From Methylobacterium sp. NEAU K (GTDB lineage Bacteria; Pseudomonadota; Alphaproteobacteria; Rhizobiales; Beijerinckiaceae): a stretch of 64,000 nt of DNA. Positions 1 to 10,183 of the stretch are shown here, one piece after another. How positions within the stretch are numbered: the stretch's first letter is position 1; the number at the start of each line of letters is the position of its first letter. The stretch covers positions 1 to 64,000 of the forward strand of contig NZ_JAUYZJ010000016.1 of NCBI RefSeq assembly GCF_030700285.1. The letters run 5' to 3'. Under the pieces are notes generated by a model that was not told the origin of the DNA, did no database searches, and saw only the letters and a program-made list of their open reading frames with translations. The position numbers and the translations under genes were made by a program.

Positions 1-1
1 G

Positions 2-853
2 GCCCGGGCGGGCGAGGCCGGCCGGGGCTTTGCCGTGGTGGCCGCGGAGGTCAAGGCGCTGGCCGAGCAGACCGCCCGGGCCACCGGGGAGATCGCCGGC
101 CAGATCGCGCACGTGCAGGCCTCGACCAGTCAGGCGGTGTCGGCGATCGGCGCGATCGCGGCGCGCATCCGGGAGATCAGCGGGGTCGCGACCGGCATCG
201 CAGCGGCAGTGGAGGAGCAGGGCGCGGCGACCCGGGAGATCGTGCGCAACGTCGGGCAGGCGGCGCAGGGCACCGGCGCAGTGACCGCCACCATCGCCGA
301 CGTGGCCGGGGCGGCCGAGGAGACCGGGGCGGCGGCCGGCCAGGTCCTCAACGCGGCCTCGGAGCTGTCGCGCCAATCCGAGCACCTCGATGCCGAGGTG
401 GCGCGCTTCCTGATCAACGTGCGTGCCGCCTACGCGATGGCAGCCCACCAAGTCAGGCTCGTGCAGGACAGCTTCGCGAAGGTTCGGCCGATCGCCGACA
501 CGGCCGCCGATCTCTTCTACGGGCGCCTGTTCGAGATCGCTCCGCAGGTGCGCTCGCTGTTCCCGAAGGATCTCGCGGAGCAGAAGCGGAAGCTGATGAC
601 GATGATCGGGCTGGTAGTCGCCAACCTGGATCAGCCGGAGGCCTTGACGGCAGCCGTCCAGGATCTCGGGCGCCGGCACTTGGCCTACGGGACACAGGAC
701 GCCCATTACGAGCCGGTCGGAGCTGCGCTGCTTTGGGCGCTGGAGCAGGGCATCGGCGCCGACTTCACGCCAGAGGTCCAGGATGCCTGGACAGAAACCT
801 ACGGCTTCGTCTCCCGCCTGATGAAATCGGCCTCCGCCGACATCGCCGCCTGA
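2..853 (+). CDS. Methyl-accepting chemotaxis protein with C-terminal globin domain (3' part)
   Basis: The reading frame is open from base 2, so the N-terminal part lies outside the window. Residues 1-30 carry the conserved receptor hairpin tip (the E-A-G-R-G-F-A-V-V-A-A-E-V-K stretch), which contacts CheA/CheW. An Ala/Glu/Gln-rich coiled coil continues to about residue 140. From about residue 146 the chain becomes a single-domain globin of the flavohaemoglobin/VHb type: B10 Tyr about residue 173, an S-L-F-P CD turn, F8 His about residue 226 (R-R-H-L-A-Y-G), then H-Y-E-P-V-G. There is no stop or frameshift between the two parts. Known globin-coupled receptors have the globin at the N-terminus, so this order is reversed. 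Oxygen or NO sensing is an inference. Confidence 0.88.
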   Translation, partial: ARAGEAGRGFAVVAAEVKALAEQTARATGEIAGQIAHVQASTSQAVSAIGAIAARIREISGVATGIAAAVEEQGAATREIVRNVGQAAQGTGAVTATIADVAGAAEETGAAAGQVLNAASELSRQSEHLDAEVARFLINVRAAYAMAAHQVRLVQDSFAKVRPIADTAADLFYGRLFEIAPQVRSLFPKDLAEQKRKLMTMIGLVVANLDQPEALTAAVQDLGRRHLAYGTQDAHYEPVGAALLWALEQGIGADFTPEVQDAWTETYGFVSRLMKSASADIAA

Positions 854-1113
854 CCCGCGCCGGGCGCGGATCGCCGCGTCGCCGACCATCGCTCATGTCG
901 ATGGCCGGAAGCTTCGCTCGGCCGGCCAGCGGTCCAGGCCAGCACATCGGCGCGGGCGCACCAGTGCTGAACGTCCTGGATCCGCTGCGCCTGCCCGCAC
1001 CGAAACGGGTTTTGCCCGAGCGAGGGGCGGCATGCCGGGGCTGGAAATCTCCGTCCCGTCCGCGCACACAGACGCGGCGGCGCGATCGCCGTGCAGCCTG
1101 ACGGAACGCCTCG

Positions 1114-2103
1114 ATGAACACGGCAGATCTCGCCCCGCACGCCCATCAGGTCCTGCGCGAGGCGACCCTGCCCGAGTTGCCGAACCATTACCGCGGCAAG
1201 GTGCGGGACAATTACGATCTCCCGGACGGGCGGCGCATCCTGATCACCTCCGACCGGATCAGTGCCTTCGACCGCGCACTCGCGGCGATCCCGTTCAAGG
1301 GCCAGGTTCTGACGCAGACCGCGCGCTACTGGTTCGAGCAGACGGCCGATCTCTGCCCGAACCACGTCCTGGCCTATCCCGACCCGAACGTCGTGGTCGG
1401 CCGCCGCCTGGAGATCCTGCCGGTGGAGGTGGTCGTGCGCGGCTACCTCGCGGGCACGACCTCGACCTCCGTGCTCACGCGCTACCGGGCGGGCGAGCGG
1501 GAGATGTACGGGCATCGGTTCCCCGACGGGATGCGCCCGAACGAGCGCCTGCCGCAGCCCATCGTCACGCCCACCACCAAGGCGTTCGACGGCGGCCACG
1601 ACGAGCCCCTGACGGAAACCGAGATCCTGAAGCGCGGATTGCTCACCCCGGCGCAGTGGCGGACCGTGTCCGAGGCGGCGCTGGCCCTCTTCGCCCGCGG
1701 CCAGGCGCTCGCGGCCGAAAGGGGGCTTATCCTGGCCGACACCAAATACGAGTTCGGCACCGATCCCGAGGGCCGCATCGTCCTGGCCGACGAGATCCAC
1801 ACCCCGGACAGCAGCCGCTACTGGTTCGCGCAGAGCTATCCCGAGCGGTTCGCCGCGGGTTCCGCGCCCGAGAGCTTCGACAAGGACTTCGTGCGCAACT
1901 GGGTCGTGGCCCGTTGCGACCCCTACACGGATCCCATCCCCGAGATCCCCGCGGAGGTCGTCCTGGAGACCGCCGCCGTCTACATCCGCGCCTACGAGAC
2001 GATCACCGGTGCGCGCTTCGTGCTTCCGGACCCCGATGAAGTCCCGCTGGAGCGCATCCGGCGTAATCTGGCCGCCTATCTCGGCACCGATCCGGGCCGC
2101 TGA
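1114..2103 (+). CDS. purC: SAICAR synthetase (phosphoribosylaminoimidazole-succinocarboxamide synthase)
   Basis: The 329-aa protein catalyses ATP-dependent condensation of CAIR with aspartate in purine synthesis. It starts [12 protein letters not shown] and continues with [10 protein letters not shown], both hallmark ATP- and substrate-binding motifs. V-R-G-Y-L-A-G-T and the metal-binding D-E-I-H-T-P-D segment follow. The length matches the long PurC type (about 300 aa) rather than the short E. coli type (about 237 aa). The ATG at 1114 precedes the first conserved block by about 25 residues. The gene stands alone on its strand and converges on gapR across a strong hairpin. Confidence 0.95.
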   Translation: MNTADLAPHAHQVLREATLPELPNHYRGKVRDNYDLPDGRRILITSDRISAFDRALAAIPFKGQVLTQTARYWFEQTADLCPNHVLAYPDPNVVVGRRLEILPVEVVVRGYLAGTTSTSVLTRYRAGEREMYGHRFPDGMRPNERLPQPIVTPTTKAFDGGHDEPLTETEILKRGLLTPAQWRTVSEAALALFARGQALAAERGLILADTKYEFGTDPEGRIVLADEIHTPDSSRYWFAQSYPERFAAGSAPESFDKDFVRNWVVARCDPYTDPIPEIPAEVVLETAAVYIRAYETITGARFVLPDPDEVPLERIRRNLAAYLGTDPGR

Positions 2104-2104
2104 G

Positions 2105-2130
2105 GGCGGGACGGCGCGCGCCGTCCCGCC
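2105..2130. terminator. Bidirectional terminator-like hairpin between purC and gapR
   Basis: An 11-bp perfect GC-rich stem (2105-2115 with 2120-2130) has a 4-nt loop and lies directly after the purC stop. It sits between two convergent genes. There is no clear T-tract, so it may act as a processing or Rho-assisted end. Confidence 0.6.
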
Positions 2131-2144
2131 ACTCCGGATCTATG

Positions 2145-2426
2145 TCAGGCCGCCGCGGCGATCGGAGCCGGGGAGGGCGCATCCATGGCGCGCAGGTACA
2201 CGTCGAGCAGCGTCTCCTGCTCGTCGCGCTCGTCCTTGTCCTGCTTGCGGATCTTCAGGATTTCCTTGAGCACCTTGACGTCCAGACCCTCGCCCTTGGC
2301 CTCGGCGAAGACCTCCTTCTTGGCCTCCATCAGGTCCTTTATCTCCTCCTCCAGCCGTTCCACGCGCTCGATGATCGAGCGGATGCGGTCGCCCGCGACG
2401 CCCACGGTGTCGGTCATGTCGGTCAT
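2145..2426 (-). CDS. gapR: GapR-family nucleoid-associated protein (UPF0335/DUF2312)
   Basis: The 93-aa protein contains I-I-E-R-V-E-R-L-E-E-E, E-A-K-G-E-G-L-D-V-K-V-L-K and I-R-K-Q-D, the core of the DUF2312 family to which Caulobacter GapR belongs. Family members are coiled-coil proteins that bind AT-rich or overtwisted DNA ahead of forks and polymerases. The ATG at 2426 (M-T-D-M-T-D) gives the family's usual length. A long open frame reading into it from upstream DNA is not coding. It could be co-transcribed with the transporter gene upstream on the same strand (86-bp gap). Confidence 0.88.
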   Translation of the reverse strand: MTDMTDTVGVAGDRIRSIIERVERLEEEIKDLMEAKKEVFAEAKGEGLDVKVLKEILKIRKQDKDERDEQETLLDVYLRAMDAPSPAPIAAAA

Positions 2427-2512
2427 GCAAAGCCTCGTCGTATGACGGGCAGCACCCTCGCGGGAGAGGGTAAGCGACGGGTTAAGGGCATCCGGTCCCG
2501 GTGGCCGCCCCG

Positions 2513-3877
2513 TCAGGCGTGGGCGTAGCGCGGCTTCTTGCCGAGAGCCTCTTCGACGGTGCCGTTGCCGTCGAGGTAGCCGTGGACCTTGGGATTGGGC
2601 ATGATCAAAGAGGCCACGAAGGCGATGGCCATCAGCACCGTGACGTACCAGAAGAACGTGCTCTCCATGCCGTTGTCCTTGAACCACAGGGCGACGAACT
2701 CCGCGGTGCCGCCGAAGGTGGCATTGGCCACTGCGTAGGACAGGCCCACCCCGAGGGCGCGCACGTTGCTCGGGAACAGCTCCGCCTTCACGATGCCGCT
2801 GATGCCCGTGTAGAACGACACCACGGCGAGACCGAGCGTGATCAGCGCGAAGGCGAGATAGGGGTCCTTGTTGGTCCCCAGCATCGTCATCAGCGGCACC
2901 ACCATGAGCGTGCCGAGGCCGCTGTAGAGCAGCATGTTCGCTTTGCGGCCGATCCTGTCGGAGAGCGCACCGAAGATCGGCTGGATCGCCATGTAGACGA
3001 ACAGCACCACGGTCATCACCTGGGAAGCCGAGGTCTTCGGCATGCCGGCGGAGTTGACGAGGTATTTCTGCATGTAGGTCGTGAAGGTATAGAAGCTCAG
3101 CGAGCCGCCAGCCGTATAGGCGACGACCACGCAGAACGCGCGCCAGTGCTTGAACAGCTCCGCGAAGGTGCCGGCCGTCTCCCGGTCGCCCCCCTGCTTG
3201 GTCTCGGCGAGGGAGCGCCGGAGATAGAGCGCCACGACGGCCAGCCCGGCGCCGATGAAGAACGGGATGCGCCACCCCCACGCTGTCAGCTCGGGGCCGG
3301 TCATCACCGTCTGGAGCAGGACTAGGACCAGAGAGGCGAGCAACTGGCCGCCGATCAGCGTCACGTACTGGAACGAGGCGAAGAACCCGCGTTGGCCCTT
3401 GATCGCCACCTCGCTCATGTAGGTCGCCGAGGTGCCGTACTCCCCGCCCACCGACAGGCCCTGGAGCATGCGCGCGAGCAGCAGCAGCACGGGCGCCAGG
3501 GTGCCGACATGCTCGTAGGTCGGCAGGATGCCGATCAGCAGCGAGCCGAAGCACATCATCAGCACCGAGACGACCATCGAGGTCCGGCGTCCGACCCGGT
3601 CGGCGATCCGCCCGAACAGCCAGCCGCCGATTGGCCGCATGAAGAAGCCGACAGCGAAGATGCCGGCGGTCTGGAGCAGCTGACTCGTGGAATCGCCCTT
3701 CGGAAAGAAGGCGGGCGCGAAGTAGAGCGCGAAGAAGGCGTAGCAGTAGAAGTCGTACCACTCGACGAGATTGCCCGAGGACGATCCGACGATCGCCCAG
3801 ATGCGACGGCGGCGGTCCGCGGCGGCGTCGTGGGCATTCGGTGCGATACCGATCGTATCGTCCCGCGAGGCGGACAT
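2513..3877 (-). CDS. MHS-family MFS transporter (alpha-ketoglutarate/proline-betaine permease type)
   Basis: The 454-aa inner-membrane proton symporter has about 12 hydrophobic segments. Near the N-terminus is [12 protein letters not shown], typical of the metabolite:H+ symporter (MHS) subfamily. The loop 2-3 motif [10 protein letters not shown] is intact, and [13 protein letters not shown] marks TM4. KgtP, ProP and ShiA are the best-known relatives, so a carboxylate or betaine is the likely cargo. The ATG at 3877 has GGAG 5 nt upstream. The open frame continues to 4957, but that part is antisense to the DUF1236 gene and has no transporter similarity. Confidence 0.9.
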   Translation of the reverse strand: MSASRDDTIGIAPNAHDAAADRRRRIWAIVGSSSGNLVEWYDFYCYAFFALYFAPAFFPKGDSTSQLLQTAGIFAVGFFMRPIGGWLFGRIADRVGRRTSMVVSVLMMCFGSLLIGILPTYEHVGTLAPVLLLLARMLQGLSVGGEYGTSATYMSEVAIKGQRGFFASFQYVTLIGGQLLASLVLVLLQTVMTGPELTAWGWRIPFFIGAGLAVVALYLRRSLAETKQGGDRETAGTFAELFKHWRAFCVVVAYTAGGSLSFYTFTTYMQKYLVNSAGMPKTSASQVMTVVLFVYMAIQPIFGALSDRIGRKANMLLYSGLGTLMVVPLMTMLGTNKDPYLAFALITLGLAVVSFYTGISGIVKAELFPSNVRALGVGLSYAVANATFGGTAEFVALWFKDNGMESTFFWYVTVLMAIAFVASLIMPNPKVHGYLDGNGTVEEALGKKPRYAHA

Positions 3878-4114
3878 GGCGTCTCCGAAAATCACACTTC
3901 GACCGGTACCAGCCGGTCTGTTCTTCGATGGACCGGACGTTACAGGCGACGACCGTGATCGCAAGTGCGTGATCGGACTTAGCCCTGGACAGGGGCCGCT
4001 TGTGTCATTCGCCGCCGCCTGCGGGAACGCCGTCACGGAACGGTTTCGCCCGGGGCCTCGTTGCGGGCCCGAGCGAGTGCCGCGGGCGCTCCACCGGCGA
4101 CAGGACGAAATGCC

Positions 4115-4909
4115 ATGAAGCGAATTCTCAGGAATACGGTCGCGACCGCAATCCTCATTGCCGGCGCAGCGACAGCCTTCGCACAGGGGGGGCCAGGCGG
4201 TGGCCCCGGCGGTGGCGGCCCAGGTGGCGGTGCTGGCGGACCGGCCGCCGGCGGCGGCGCGGGACCGGGTGGCGCCGGCGCGCGTGGCGGTGCCGAGGGT
4301 GGCGGAATGCGTAGTCCGGGCGGCGCCGAGGCACCTGGCCGCCAGGGAGGCGCGCCCGGCGGCGCGGCCGACCGCGTCGGTGGCGCCGACCGCGGCGCTC
4401 CCGGTGAGCGGCCCGGAGCGGCGGATCGCGGCGGTCGCGAGAACGGGCAGGCCGAGCAGCAGCGCGGCGCCCCGGGTGAGAAGCCCGGAGCGGCGGATCG
4501 GGGCGGTCGCGAGAACGGGCAGGCCGAGCAGAAGCGCGGCGGCCCGGGAGAGGCCGGTCCCGGCCAGCGCGGCGATCGGGGTGCTGCGGGCGAACGCGGC
4601 GGACGCGAAGGTGCGCGGGGTGCCCGCGGCGGCGGCTCCGCCCGCGGCGCCGTGACCCGCCTCGATACCCGCCAGCGCACCGAATTCCGTAGCTCGATCA
4701 CCCATCTCGGGGTGTCGCCGCTCCGGGACGTAGCGTTCGGCCTCGCGGTCGGCACCGCGATCCCGCGTTCCGTGACCCTCCATCGGCTGCCGCGGGAGAT
4801 CATCGAGATCGTGCCGGAATACGAGGGCTACGAGTTCATCCTCGTGCGCGATGATATCGTGATCATCGACCCCGACACCTACGAGATCGTGGACGTGATC
4901 CCGGCCTGA
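4115..4909 (+). CDS. Secreted Gly/Pro-rich DUF1236 protein
   Basis: The 264-aa protein begins with a signal peptide (M-K-R-I-L-R-N, hydrophobic core, cut after A-T-A-F-A). About 165 residues rich in Gly, Pro, Arg and Ala follow, then a C-terminal DUF1236 domain (about 190-264) with S-R and [11 protein letters not shown] and the ending [12 protein letters not shown]1236 occurs in exported alphaproteobacterial proteins of unknown role. The low-complexity part holds a 24-residue tandem repeat. The ATG at 4115 is chosen because it starts the signal peptide; the frame extends upstream to 4061 without extra similarity. Confidence 0.8.
   Translation: MKRILRNTVATAILIAGAATAFAQGGPGGGPGGGGPGGGAGGPAAGGGAGPGGAGARGGAEGGGMRSPGGAEAPGRQGGAPGGAADRVGGADRGAPGERPGAADRGGRENGQAEQQRGAPGEKPGAADRGGRENGQAEQKRGGPGEAGPGQRGDRGAAGERGGREGARGARGGGSARGAVTRLDTRQRTEFRSSITHLGVSPLRDVAFGLAVGTAIPRSVTLHRLPREIIEIVPEYEGYEFILVRDDIVIIDPDTYEIVDVIPA
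4394..4537 (+). repeat. Two 72-bp in-frame tandem repeats in the DUF1236 gene
   Basis: Copies at 4394-4465 and 4466-4537 encode near-identical 24-residue units ([20 protein letters not shown] then A-E-Q-Q/K-R). A decayed third unit begins at 4538. The unit length is a multiple of three, so gain or loss of copies would keep the frame. Confidence 0.9.
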
Positions 4910-4984
4910 CCCTTTCGGGCTCCCCCGGCGCGCGCGGCAAGGCGGTTGCCTGAGCATGACGCGTGCCGGCCATCACCCGACGAA

Positions 4985-6079
4985 CTACCGGCCGCCGTCG
5001 AGCAGCTTCGAGACCACCCGGGCCGTGTAGTCGACCATCGGTACGATGCGGGCGTAGTTCAGCCGCGTCGGGCCGATCACCCCGACGACGCCGACGATCT
5101 TCTGCGAGCCGTCCCGGAACGGCGCGGCGATCAGCGACGAGCCCGAGAGCGAGAACAGCTTGTTCTCCGAGCCGATGAAGATTCGTACACCCTCGCCGCC
5201 CTCGGCGCGGGCCAGCAGGTCGATCACGTCCTTCTGAGTCTCCAGGTCATTGAACAGCAGGCGGATCCGTTCGAGATCCTCGACGGCGCGCAGGTCGTCG
5301 AGCAGGTTTGCCTGCCCGCGCACGATCAGCTGGCGCGCCTCAGTCGGGCCCACCGGCGTCGCGAGGCCCGCATCCACGAGGCGCTCGGTGAGCGCGTCGA
5401 GTTCCCGGGTCATCGCCTTGCGGCCGGCTTCGATCTCGGCGCGCAGCGTCCCGAGGGTGCGGCCCTGAAGCCGGGCATTGAGGAAGTTCGTCGCCTCCTG
5501 GAGCGCCCCGGCTGGCAGGCCCGGCGGCAGGTCGACCAGCCTGTTCTCCACCGAGCCGTCGTTCGAGACCAGGACCACGAGGGCGCGGGCTGGATCGAGG
5601 CGGACGAACTCGATGTGCTTGAGGTGGACATTCGCCTTGGTGGTCAGCACGACGCCGGCCCCGCGCGAGATGCCCGACAGCATGGTCGAGGCCTCGGCCA
5701 ACGCGGAATCGAAGGTGTGGCCGGATGCGGCTGCACGCATCTGCGCCTCGATCCGGTTCTGCTCCTCCTGTCCGACATCGCCCAGCTCCAGCATCGCGTC
5801 GACGAAGAAGCGCAGACCCAGCTCGGTCGGCAGGCGCCCGGCGGAGGTGTGCGGCGCGAAGATCAGCCCTGAATGCTCCAGGTCCGACATCACGTTGCGG
5901 ATCGATGCTGGGGACAGCGCCATCGGGAGGATGCGCGCGAGGTTGCGCGATCCGACCGGCTCGCCCGTCGTGAGGTAACTCTCGACGATCTGCCGGAAGA
6001 TCTCGCGGGCGCGCTCGTTGAGTGCGGCTAGCGCCTGCATGGATGGGCCTTGCAGAACGTTGGGGTTCAGGTCTGTCAC
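4985..6079 (-). CDS. hrcA: Heat-inducible transcription repressor HrcA
   Basis: The 364-aa repressor of heat-shock genes acts at CIRCE elements in other bacteria. The N-terminal winged helix has [21 protein letters not shown] and the recognition region [22 protein letters not shown] follows, then the GAF-like effector region ending [12 protein letters not shown]. The GTG at 6079 (M-T-D-L) has AGGATG about 9 nt upstream. The upstream frame to 6127 lies in the divergent promoter region. The gene diverges from rph; grpE, the usual neighbour, is absent and no CIRCE is visible nearby. Confidence 0.93.
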   Translation of the reverse strand: MTDLNPNVLQGPSMQALAALNERAREIFRQIVESYLTTGEPVGSRNLARILPMALSPASIRNVMSDLEHSGLIFAPHTSAGRLPTELGLRFFVDAMLELGDVGQEEQNRIEAQMRAAASGHTFDSALAEASTMLSGISRGAGVVLTTKANVHLKHIEFVRLDPARALVVLVSNDGSVENRLVDLPPGLPAGALQEATNFLNARLQGRTLGTLRAEIEAGRKAMTRELDALTERLVDAGLATPVGPTEARQLIVRGQANLLDDLRAVEDLERIRLLFNDLETQKDVIDLLARAEGGEGVRIFIGSENKLFSLSGSSLIAAPFRDGSQKIVGVVGVIGPTRLNYARIVPMVDYTARVVSKLLDGGR

Positions 6080-6204
6080 GCGGTCATCCTGTCGTCCGAT
6101 CATGTCCGCCCGGCGCCCGAGGATCAATCCGTATCGCCATGCTTGCCCGCGCCCGCGCGGCGGCCTATGAGCCCGGCCCTCACTCTCTACAGAAAGGGCC
6201 CGCG

Positions 6205-6918
6205 ATGCGGCCTTCGAAGCGCGCCGCCGACGAGCTGCGGCCCGTTACCCTGGAGCGCGCGGTCTCCCGCTACGCCGAGGGTTCTTGCCTCGTCAGCTTT
6301 GGCAACACGCGGGTGCACTGCACCGCCTCCCTCGAGGAGCGCGGGCCGCCGTGGCTGCGCGGCTCCGGCAAAGGCTGGGTCACGGCCGAGTATGCCATGC
6401 TGCCGCGCGCGACGCACGACCGAACACGCCGCGAGATCAATTCCGGCAAGCCGTCCGGCCGCACGCAGGAGATCCAGCGTCTGATCGGCCGCTCCCTGCG
6501 GGCGGTCACCAACCTGCCCGCCCTGGGCGAGCGCCAGATCACGGTCGATTGCGACGTGATCCAGGCCGATGGCGGCACCCGCACCGCCGCGATCACCGGA
6601 GCCTGGGTGGCGCTCCATGATTGCTTCACCTGGATGCGCACCCGCTCGATCATCTCGGTCGACCCGCTGCGCGACCACGTCGCGGCCGTATCCTGCGGCC
6701 TGTACAAGGGCGTTCCGGTGCTCGATCTCGACTACGCCGAGGATTCGGCCGCCGAGACCGACGCGAATTTCGTGCTGACCGGCAAGGGCGGCATCGTCGA
6801 GGTGCAGGGTACCGCCGAGATGGAACCGTTCTCCGAGGATCAGCTCCTCGAGCTGCTGCGGCTCGCCCGCGCCGGCACCGACCGGCTTGTTGCGCTCCAG
6901 AAGGAGGCGATCGCGTGA
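6205..6918 (+). CDS. rph: Ribonuclease PH
   Basis: The 237-aa phosphorolytic 3'-to-5' exoribonuclease trims tRNA 3' ends. The diagnostic blocks are present: [12 protein letters not shown] at the start, [10 protein letters not shown], the phosphate-site region [31 protein letters not shown], and E-V-Q-G-T-A-E near the end. The length is normal for the family. The ATG at 6205 begins the conserved N-terminus, so the longer frame from 6022 is rejected. It overlaps rdgB by 4 nt, which implies translational coupling. Confidence 0.95.
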   Translation: MRPSKRAADELRPVTLERAVSRYAEGSCLVSFGNTRVHCTASLEERGPPWLRGSGKGWVTAEYAMLPRATHDRTRREINSGKPSGRTQEIQRLIGRSLRAVTNLPALGERQITVDCDVIQADGGTRTAAITGAWVALHDCFTWMRTRSIISVDPLRDHVAAVSCGLYKGVPVLDLDYAEDSAAETDANFVLTGKGGIVEVQGTAEMEPFSEDQLLELLRLARAGTDRLVALQKEAIA

Positions 6919-7544
6919 GCCGTATCCTGACCGGCAAGGTGGTCATCGCTACGCACAATCCCGGCAAGCTCGCCGAGATGCGCGAGCTGCTTGCGCCGTT
7001 CGGGGTCGAGGCGGTCTCGGCCGGCGCCCTCGGCCTGTCCGAGCCGGATGAGACCGGTACGATGTTCGCCGAGAATGCGGCGATCAAGGCGAAGGCCGCC
7101 GCCGACGCCACCGGGCTGCCGGCCTTCGCGGACGATTCGGGCCTGTGCGTCGACGCACTCGACGGGGCGCCGGGCATTTTTTCCGCCCGCTGGGCCGGTC
7201 CGGACAAGGATTTTACCGGCGCGATGGCGCGGATTTTCTCGGAGCTGGACCGGCGCGAAGCAGGCGACCGGCGGGCGCATTTCGTCTCGGCGTTGGTGCT
7301 CGCGTGGCCGGATGGCCACACAGAGCAGTTCGAGGGCCGGGTGTTCGGCGACCTGGTGGAGCCGCGGGGCTCGGCCGGTTTCGGCTATGATCCGATCTTC
7401 CGGCCGGACGGTCACGCCCGGACCTTCGGCGAGATGAGCGCCGAGGAGAAGCACGGCGTCGACTGGCGGAAGGGGGAGGGCCTGTCCCACCGGGCCCGCG
7501 CCTTCGTGCTGCTGAGCCGCGCTTGCCTCGCGCCCGCGCCCTGA
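6915..7544 (+). CDS. rdgB: Non-canonical purine NTP pyrophosphatase (dITP/XTP)
   Basis: The 209-aa house-cleaning enzyme hydrolyses ITP, dITP and XTP to monophosphates. It has the family start ([12 protein letters not shown]), [22 protein letters not shown] and G-F-G-Y-D-P-I-F. The GTG at 6915 overlaps the rph TGA by 4 nt and has AAGGAGG at 6901-6907, which fixes the start. The rph-rdgB-hemW order is common in alphaproteobacteria. Confidence 0.95.
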   Translation: MSRILTGKVVIATHNPGKLAEMRELLAPFGVEAVSAGALGLSEPDETGTMFAENAAIKAKAAADATGLPAFADDSGLCVDALDGAPGIFSARWAGPDKDFTGAMARIFSELDRREAGDRRAHFVSALVLAWPDGHTEQFEGRVFGDLVEPRGSAGFGYDPIFRPDGHARTFGEMSAEEKHGVDWRKGEGLSHRARAFVLLSRACLAPAP

Positions 7545-7582
7545 TTGCCAAACCGGGGCCCCGGGCTCACATCCCGTCCATC

Positions 7583-8758
7583 ATGGACTCGACCGGCCCG
7601 GACCATCCGACCCGCGACGCGGGCTTCGGCATCTACCTGCACTGGCCCTTCTGTGCGGCGAAGTGCCCGTATTGCGACTTCAACAGCCACGTCCGGCACG
7701 CGGGCGTGGACGAGCCGCGCTTCCTCGCCGCCTTCCGGGCCGAGATCGCCCACATTGCCGCCCGCACCGCCGGTCGCACCGTCACCAGCATCTTTCTGGG
7801 TGGCGGCACGCCGTCGCTGATGCGGCCCGAGACGGTCGGGGGCCTGCTCGATGCCGTGGCAACCCACTGGGCGATGGCGCCCGATGTCGAGGTCACCCTG
7901 GAGGCCAACCCGTCGAGCGTCGAGGCCGCCCGCTTCCGCGGCTACCGCGCCGCCGGGGTCAATCGCGTCTCGCTGGGCGTGCAGGCTCTGGACGACGCGT
8001 CGTTGAAGAAGCTCGGCCGGCTGCACGACGCCCGCGAGGCGTTTGCGGCGATCGGTATCGCTCAGGCGGTGTTCGACCGGACCTCCTTCGATCTGATCTA
8101 TGCCCGGCCCGACCAGACACCCGCGCTATGGCGGGCCGAGCTGACCGAGGCGCTGGCGCGGGCGGCCGAACACCTCTCGCTCTATCAGCTCACCATCGAG
8201 CCCGGCACGCCGTTCCACGGCCTCGCCGCCGCCGGCAAGCTGGTGACGCCGGACGACGAGACCGGGCGCGTCCTCTACGACGTCACCCAGGAGGTCTGCA
8301 CGGCGGCGGGCCTGCCGTCCTACGAGATCTCCAACCATGCCCGGCCCGGGGCCGAATCCCGCCACAACCTGCTCTACTGGCGCTACGGCGAGTATGCCGG
8401 AATCGGCCCAGGGGCGCATGGCCGCCTTGTCACGTCCGAGGGCCGGCTCGGCACCGTCACCGAGCGCGCGCCCGAGGCGTGGCTCGCTCGGGTCGAGCGC
8501 GACGGCCACGGCATCGTGGAGACCGAGACACTCTCGGCCGCCGATCAGGCCGACGAGTTCCTGGTGATGGGCCTGCGGCTCACGGAGGGGATCGATCCCG
8601 ACCGCTACGCCGCGCTGAAGGGCCGGCCGCTCAACGGTAACCGCATCGGCATGCTGGTGGGCGACGGCCTGCTCGATCGCCTGCCCAACGGCCGGATCGC
8701 CGCGACGGCCCGCGGCGCGCCTGTGCTCAACGCCCTCGTGGCGGAACTGGCGGCCTGA
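7583..8758 (+). CDS. hemW: Radical SAM heme chaperone HemW (coproporphyrinogen III oxidase-like)
   Basis: The 391-aa radical-SAM protein has the cluster motif C-A-A-K-C-P-Y-C-D-F, then G-G-G-T-P-S-L and E-A-N-P-S-S. The lone extra cysteine of true HemN is not apparent at the start. H-N-L-L-Y-W-R-Y-G-E-Y-A-G-I-G-P-G-A-H-G is the HemW signature. Family members deliver heme rather than oxidise coproporphyrinogen. The ATG at 7583 lies 38 nt after rdgB; the frame also has an earlier ATG (7523) inside rdgB. The stop abuts the convergent lipoprotein gene with no spacer. Confidence 0.9.
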   Translation: MDSTGPDHPTRDAGFGIYLHWPFCAAKCPYCDFNSHVRHAGVDEPRFLAAFRAEIAHIAARTAGRTVTSIFLGGGTPSLMRPETVGGLLDAVATHWAMAPDVEVTLEANPSSVEAARFRGYRAAGVNRVSLGVQALDDASLKKLGRLHDAREAFAAIGIAQAVFDRTSFDLIYARPDQTPALWRAELTEALARAAEHLSLYQLTIEPGTPFHGLAAAGKLVTPDDETGRVLYDVTQEVCTAAGLPSYEISNHARPGAESRHNLLYWRYGEYAGIGPGAHGRLVTSEGRLGTVTERAPEAWLARVERDGHGIVETETLSAADQADEFLVMGLRLTEGIDPDRYAALKGRPLNGNRIGMLVGDGLLDRLPNGRIAATARGAPVLNALVAELAA

Positions 8759-10048
8759 TCAGATCCCGGGCTTGGCCAGGACCCGCGGCGCCGGGCTGAC
8801 CAGGGGTGCGGCGTTGTTGCGGATTTCGTAGACGGCGAGCGCCCGCTCGCTCAGTCCCTCCGGACGGAACCGGAATGTACCGTCGATGCCGGCAAAGCCG
8901 GAGGCGTTCGTCAGGGTCGTCTCGGCGAAGCGCTGCGAACCGTATTGCCGGGTGAGCGCCGCGGCGAGCATCACGGCGTCGTAGGCGAGCGAGGCAACCC
9001 GCGGCGGGCCCGCGCCGAAGCGGGCCTGATAGCGTCCGCTGAAATTCGAGAATCCGCTCCGGTCCGGCGAGGCGAACCGCCCGCCCTGTAGCATCGGCAG
9101 TGCGAACAGGGACGGATCGTTCCACAGGGCGGTGCCGATCGGCCGGACCCGCGCGGGGGCGTAGCCCACCTTCGTCAAGGCCGACGCCACGAGCGGCATG
9201 CCCTCGGCGGTCTCGGGGATGAACAACGTGTCGGCCGTCGCGCCGGGACCCGTGATGACGCGCGCGAGCCGCTCGACCGCCGGGCCGGGCGCGCCCGACG
9301 CATAGCGTTCCACCGCCGCGACCCGGGCGCCCCTGCGCGCCACCGCCTCGCGGAACTCGGCCTCGACGGCGTTGCCGTAGGCGGTCTCGGGGATGAGGGC
9401 CGCGAAGGAGCGGCGGCCGCTTCCCACGGAGTCCTCGACGATCCGGTCGACCTCCGGCTGCGGCAGGAAGCTCAGGAGGTAGACGCCCGGCGCCGCCACG
9501 GAGGCGTCCGTCGAGAAGCCGATCACCGGCTTGCCCGCCGCCTTCGCCGGCACGGTGGCGGCCTGGACGCTGGCGGCGAAGACGGGCCCGAGTACGATGT
9601 CGGCGCCCTGCTTCAGGGCGTCCTGCGTCGCGTCCCGGGCGCCGTCCGGGCTGCTCCGGTCATCCTCGACCAGGATCGTCAGGTTCGGCTGCTGCCCCTC
9701 GTCGAAGGCGAGCTGTGCCGCGTTGCGCATCGCGCCGCCCACCGCCGCCCCCGGGCCGGTGAGCGGAAGGATGAGCGCGACCTTGACGGTGCCGGAACCG
9801 ATGCGTTGGCCGCTCACCGCCGCGGGCGTGACCGGCGCTGCGGGAACGCCCGGGGTGGTAGGGCCGCTGCCGAGCGGCACGTCCGCCGGGGGCGACAGCT
9901 CGACCTGGGACGCGGCGCCGCGCCGGTTCGCGCCCGTTCCCCCGAACCCGCCCATGCAGCCGCCTAGGGCGAGCGTCACGGCGCTCAACGCGGCGGTTAA
10001 GGCGGCGACACGCACGAGACGGTCCCGCGCACACTTCGGACGCGCCAT
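8759..10048 (-). CDS. LpoA-like lipoprotein, periplasmic-binding fold (penicillin-binding protein activator)
   Basis: The 429-aa protein has a lipoprotein signal with lipobox L-A-L-G-G-C (Cys about residue 31). After a Gly/Pro/Ala linker comes a type 1 periplasmic-binding fold (V-A-L-I-L-P-L-T-G-P-G and I-L-V-E-D-D). E. coli carries lpoA between rsmI and yraN; here the lipoprotein gene diverges from rsmI-yraN, so an LpoA-like role in activating a peptidoglycan synthase is likely. An amino-acid-binding role remains possible from sequence alone. The ATG at 10048 has AAGGAGA about 9 nt upstream. Confidence 0.82.
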   Translation of the reverse strand: MARPKCARDRLVRVAALTAALSAVTLALGGCMGGFGGTGANRRGAASQVELSPPADVPLGSGPTTPGVPAAPVTPAAVSGQRIGSGTVKVALILPLTGPGAAVGGAMRNAAQLAFDEGQQPNLTILVEDDRSSPDGARDATQDALKQGADIVLGPVFAASVQAATVPAKAAGKPVIGFSTDASVAAPGVYLLSFLPQPEVDRIVEDSVGSGRRSFAALIPETAYGNAVEAEFREAVARRGARVAAVERYASGAPGPAVERLARVITGPGATADTLFIPETAEGMPLVASALTKVGYAPARVRPIGTALWNDPSLFALPMLQGGRFASPDRSGFSNFSGRYQARFGAGPPRVASLAYDAVMLAAALTRQYGSQRFAETTLTNASGFAGIDGTFRFRPEGLSERALAVYEIRNNAAPLVSPAPRVLAKPGI

Positions 10049-10183
10049 GGCGCGGTCTCCTTCGGGCAGGCTCGAACACCGTGACCGCCGGGATTTCAAA
10101 TGTAAACGCGCGGCTACCGACTTGCCCCCGGTCTCGATGCCCGGCCGCGACGCGAAGCCGCCAGTGTGGCAAGATCGTCTCCG

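Noticed and set aside
2427..3761. Long minus-strand frame continuous with gapR
   Set aside because: It overlaps the MHS transporter in another frame, is Arg/Pro-rich, and GapR has its own ATG at 2426.
3878..4957. N-terminal extension of the MHS transporter frame
   Set aside because: This part is antisense to the DUF1236 gene and lacks transporter similarity; a good SD supports the ATG at 3877.
6080..6204. CIRCE element between hrcA and rph
   Set aside because: No TTAGCACTC-N9-GAGTGCTAA-like dyad is present in the divergent region.
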